Origin: Smittium culicis
Taxonomy: Eukaryota; Kickxellomycota; Harpellomycetes; Harpellales; Legeriomycetaceae
Direction: 5' to 3'
DNA: 11,980 nt
Assembly (NCBI GenBank): GCA_001970855.1
Contig: LSSN01005514.1
Location: 1 to 11,980 of the forward strand
The translations under genes and the position numbers were made by a program. Shown piece by piece: positions 9,401 to 11,980 of this stretch. The notes beneath the pieces were generated by a model. That model did not search any database and was not told where the DNA came from. It saw only the letters and a list, made by a program, of their open reading frames with translations. How positions within the stretch are numbered: the first letter of the stretch is position 1; every line of letters starts with the position of its first letter.

Positions 9401-9637
9401 TATGAGGATGTGATCCTTTTTTGAAGATTCGTGATCCCTATGTGATCGTGATCCTAATATTTCTGATTGGCTAAATCTCCAGTTTTTTATAAATCTTCTA
9501 TAAAATAAAAACCAATTGATATTTTTGATTAATTTTATAATGGAAAATAATCTTGTACTATCTTTCATTTCCTTTTGAGGGATTCTGATTGAAGAGGGGC
9601 GCTTTTAAACGTTAAGAGTTATATTTTATAACCTTAT
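9401..9637 (+). repeat. left terminal inverted repeat, 237 bp
   Basis: It starts TATGAGGATGTGATCC and ends ATAACCTTAT, and is the reverse complement of 10023-10276. Relative to the right arm I see six substitutions and the absence of a 17-bp segment near the tip. Four GTGATC words sit within its first 54 bp. On the minus strand it holds a 57-residue open frame (9568 to 9395) that is the counterpart of the right-arm frame and is probably not coding. Confidence 0.9.
9410..9454 (+). promoter_or_regulatory. subterminal GTGATC motif cluster, left end
   Basis: Four copies of GTGATC(C) occur at 9410-9416, 9431-9437, 9442-9447 and 9448-9454. They all lie in the same orientation just inside the element's tip, a region otherwise poor in G/C. 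Repeated short subterminal motifs are a usual layout for transposase binding sites. That function is inferred from position and repetition only. Confidence 0.5.
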
Positions 9638-10022
9638 CCCTAGCAATAGTATATTTTTTTCTGTCAAATCAATCCAACACATTTTGATAAAAATATTTCA
9701 ATATCAGGTATTATATATTATTGGATTAGATTATTTTTTATAGAAAATAATAAAATTTCTTTTAAATACAAACGAATAATTTAATTTTGTTTTTTTAAAA
9801 GTTTTAGACGGGAAAGGAATAAGGTCAATTAAAAAAATTAGTCAACTGTTCCCGTTCGACACTCATTAAAAAAAATTATTGATTCGCATATGATTTAAAA
9901 CAATTTTATTATTTGCTATTATTTTTAAATAAACCAATACTTCATAAAACATCGAAATTAAAATTTTTTAATTGAACGCTGTTGGCAATATCTCATGGGT
10001 CAAAAATAGTCTACTGCTTCGT
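9638..10022. other. diverged inner arms of the foldback element
   Basis: This 385-bp core has no gene. Its two halves can be aligned as reverse complements: TTGGATTAGATTA from 9721 against the complement of 9892-9938, and the ACGGGAA/TTCCCGT pair around 9830. The axis is the same as for the outer arms. Identity is far lower than in the outer arms and drops sharply at 9637/10023. This implies either two ages of inverted duplication or selective homogenisation of the outer 237 bp. Confidence 0.55.
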
Positions 10023-10205
10023 ATAAGGTTATAAAATATAGCTCTTAACGTTTAAAAGCGCCCCTCTTCGATCAAAATCCCTCAAAAGGAAATGAAAGAT
10101 AGTACAAGATTATTTTCCATTATAAAATTAATCAAAAATATCAATTGGTTTTTATTTTCTAGAAGATTTATAAAAAAATGGAGATTTAGCCAATTAGAAA
10201 TATTA

Positions 10206-10250
10206 GGATCACGATCACATAGGGATCACGAATCTTCAAAAAAGGATCAC
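10206..10250 (-). promoter_or_regulatory. subterminal GTGATC motif cluster, right end
   Basis: This is the mirror of the left cluster, read on the plus strand as GGATCAC 10206-10212, GATCAC 10213-10218, GGGATCAC 10222-10229 and GGATCAC 10244-10250. Spacing matches the left arm. These are candidate transposase binding sites by analogy with subterminal repeats of DNA transposons. Confidence 0.5.
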
Positions 10251-10271
10251 ATCCGGATAGAAATCACATCC
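10246..10271 (+). repeat. 9-bp direct repeat with 17-bp length difference between arms
   Basis: ATCACATCC occurs at 10246-10254 and again at 10263-10271. The left arm has only one copy at the equivalent place. A 17-bp segment was therefore either lost from the left arm by recombination between the two copies or gained on the right. The change shortens or lengthens the tip, not the body, of the arm. Confidence 0.8.
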
Positions 10272-10279
10272 TCATAAAA

Positions 10280-10289
10280 CATATTTATT
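10280..10289 (+). repeat. candidate target-site duplication, right copy
   Basis: CATATTTATT is identical to 9390-9399 and separated from the arm end by AAA. Because the two offsets differ (1 bp left, 3 bp right), the exact element termini remain uncertain by a few bases. Confidence 0.55.
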
Positions 10290-11980
10290 ATTATAGTATC
10301 TGATGTATTTAGAAAAGAATAATCATGCTCATTAGTTGAAATTAAATTTGTTAAATCTAACTTGATTTTCTTCTATTAACATTTGAAAAATTATTACAAA
10401 AAATAAAAATAAATTATAATTTCATAAAAAATATCGAAAATATCGAAAATTTATTATAAGTTACAATATATTATATTAAAATATGATAAATTAAATCTAA
10501 AGAGGTAATAATTAATGCTCGCTTTTATTACAGAGAAAATAAAAATAAAAAATTTTAAATATTTAATGTTATATAACAACTATATCAGATAAATGTAAAT
10601 AACTTTAACGAAAAGTATTAAAACACAAAATTTTTTAATAATAAAATGGTTTAAAAACTAACCAAAATTCAATTTTAATCTACAATAAATAGATGAAATT
10701 TAGATTTAATATATATTAAAGATGTTAATATTATAACTTTAATCTTAATATTAGTAATAATAAAAAATAAAGACACAGTATTTTTTAAAATTAGCTTTAA
10801 GTCATATATAATTTTAATGCAAGTTTTTCCCACAAAAAAAATCAATAGTAAAATTTTTATTATATTTTTATTAATATCTTAACAAATCGAGAAACTTATA
10901 TAAATCCACAAAAATAGTATTGGTAATAATTATTCCTTTAGCGTAATAAAAAAGGTAAAAATCAACTATCAACTATCAAATATATCGTGAAGTCATTCAT
11001 AGTATTACTTAAAAATGCTTGGTATAATCAGATAAATTTAGATTGTCTCAATTTAATACAAAGTTTGGTCATTTATAGAGATATTTACATAGCCTATTTC
11101 AGCACAAAGTATATAATTTAATTTTTTCACTGTATAGATATAGCAAAATGAGATTATAAATTTAATTATACAATTACAAAATAAATTGTTTATGATTTAT
11201 AATGATAATATAAGCTAGAATTAAAAAAGATGAAGCTCAGATTATATAAATAAAGAGAAAAAAATATTAATCCAAAATAAAAATCTCAACACATTGATGA
11301 AATACGAGATTACTGAAAAAAAAGCACAACAGATGAAATAGAAATTAAAAAATTAGCAATAACTTTTTCCAAATTTTAAAAATTTATAATTCATAAAAAT
11401 AAAATGATCAAAAAAAAAATGAAAAAATATCAAAAATCATTAATAGAATGACAATAATGACAAAGATATAAAAAAACAGCCATTTCATGTAAGATTTTTT
11501 TGCTGGAAAATTTTATTGTTAAAATATAGCGACAATTAAGTTAAGGATTTTTTTATTCTCAGCTTTGGATTCGGCTTTCTCCGTCAGATTTTATTGTATT
11601 TTATATCTTATAGTTTACTTTAATTTATTTCATTTTTTTTGGGCTCAAATTAAGCACGGATTTTATTGAAAATTTGTGCAATTCAATCTGTGTTTTTATT
11701 CGCATCAACATTATAGTAGATTAAAAACTCTTGAATTGGCTCTAAACGAGTATTGCATATTGCATATTAACGCCTTTTTGTACGCAGTTTTTTTTTACAT
11801 ACTTAAACTAAAATACTAGTGATAAAATATGAAAAGCGTTTTTTGACAAAAAAAAAAAAGCATTATCAGAGAAAGAGGTCTATTGAACATATACAAGATT
11901 ACTAATTGAGCAAACACATAATATTGACTTAGTATCCAGCAGGTGTTAACAGTGACGACCGTTAAGGGTCATAAAAAAAA
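10290..11980. other. A+T-rich non-coding stretch
   Basis: No gene is visible. Minor repeats are ATCAACT-type 7-bp units at 10961-10979, a twice-repeated AAAATATCG near 10434-10451, and ATTGCAT repeated at 11752-11765. A minus-strand frame of about 50 codons near the right edge is hydrophobic and unrecognised. The last 40 bp are slightly richer in G/C (gtgacgaccgttaagggtc) and may begin something that lies outside the window. Confidence 0.6.
11654..11679 (+). repeat. tight hairpin, 11-bp stem with tetraloop
   Basis: GCACGGATTTT (11654-11664) pairs with AAAATTTGTGC (11669-11679) around the loop ATTG. Nine pairs are Watson-Crick, and two are G-U if transcribed from the plus strand. As an RNA the fold is complete; as DNA it has two mismatches. 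It is not followed by a clean T run, so a terminator is not indicated. Confidence 0.4.

Larger units (their letters stand above)
10023..10276 (-). repeat. right terminal inverted repeat, 254 bp
   Basis: This is the reverse complement of the left arm, plus an extra 17 bp near the tip. The 61-residue frame on the plus strand (10092-10277) lies wholly inside this arm and ends at its outer edge. The three base differences from the left-arm copy within that frame all change the amino acid, which argues against a selected protein. Confidence 0.9.
9400..10279. mobile_element. non-autonomous foldback element with long terminal inverted repeats
   Basis: The element is bounded by the inverted arms 9401-9637 and 10023-10276 and by a candidate 10-bp target duplication. 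The outer arms are about 97% identical over 237 bp (6 substitutions by my count, mostly transitions, plus one 17-bp length difference). The interior 9638-10022 is also self-complementary, though much more diverged, with matching pairs such as ACGGGAA (9808-9814) and TTCCCGT (9849-9855) placed symmetrically about 9830. So the entire element is one imperfect palindrome. It encodes no transposase and must depend on one supplied elsewhere. Long arms plus a 10-bp duplication point to a Mutator-like (MULE) family, with hAT or classical Foldback elements as alternatives. The assignment to a superfamily is inference; the palindromic structure is directly visible. Confidence 0.85.

Noticed and set aside
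10092..10277. Plus-strand open frame of 61 residues inside the right arm of the foldback element
   Set aside because: The left arm carries the same frame on the minus strand (57 residues, 9568 to 9395). The three base differences between them within the frame all change the amino acid, and the 17-bp length difference shifts the C-terminus. It also ends at the arm tip. This fits arm sequence that is open by chance, not a selected protein.
1..11980. tRNA, rRNA, CRISPR array, prokaryotic promoters or riboswitches
   Set aside because: I found no T-loop-like tRNA word with a matching acceptor stem, no rRNA words, no regularly spaced direct repeats with unique spacers, and no gene for bacterial regulatory elements to act on.

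Overview
The window is eukaryotic, extremely A+T-rich, essentially non-coding DNA (about four fifths A+T by eye). It is full of A and T homopolymer runs, and stop codons are dense in all six frames. No intact gene is visible. I see no tRNA or rRNA and no bacterial operon structure. The recognisable content is mobile-element debris: a decayed piggyBac-family transposase and a long palindromic foldback element. This fits a repeat-rich, low-GC nuclear genome such as a gene-poor fungal or invertebrate region; the sequence alone does not fix the lineage.

Layout. 1-3091: A+T-rich spacer with a doubtful minus-strand coding relic near 183-335. 3092-3241: a short coding-like stretch starting at an ATG and broken by one in-frame TAG. 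3242-5500: spacer with several small tandem repeats (8-, 10-, 14- and 29-bp units). 5522-5752: a perfect 26-bp palindrome inside a two-copy 36-bp tandem duplication, then a strong stem-loop. 6448-7374: the piggyBac-like transposase relic, which keeps the blocks around all three catalytic aspartates but is broken by many stops and frameshifts. 7375-9389: spacer with a near-palindromic hairpin (7825-7870), an isolated G+C- and purine-rich island (7941-8089) and a short tandem repeat (8659-8760). 9400-10279: a foldback element of about 880 bp. 10290-11980: A+T-rich spacer with one tight hairpin.

The best-supported biology is the decay of transposons. The piggyBac relic is long inactive. The foldback element looks younger: its 237-bp outer arms are about 97% identical (I counted 6 substitutions), it has GTGATC motifs clustered just inside its ends, and a 10-bp direct repeat, CATATTTATT, lies close outside each end. 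It carries no transposase and would be non-autonomous. Its interior is also self-complementary about the same centre (near 9830), so the whole element is an ancient inverted duplication whose outer arms are much better conserved or homogenised than its inner arms.
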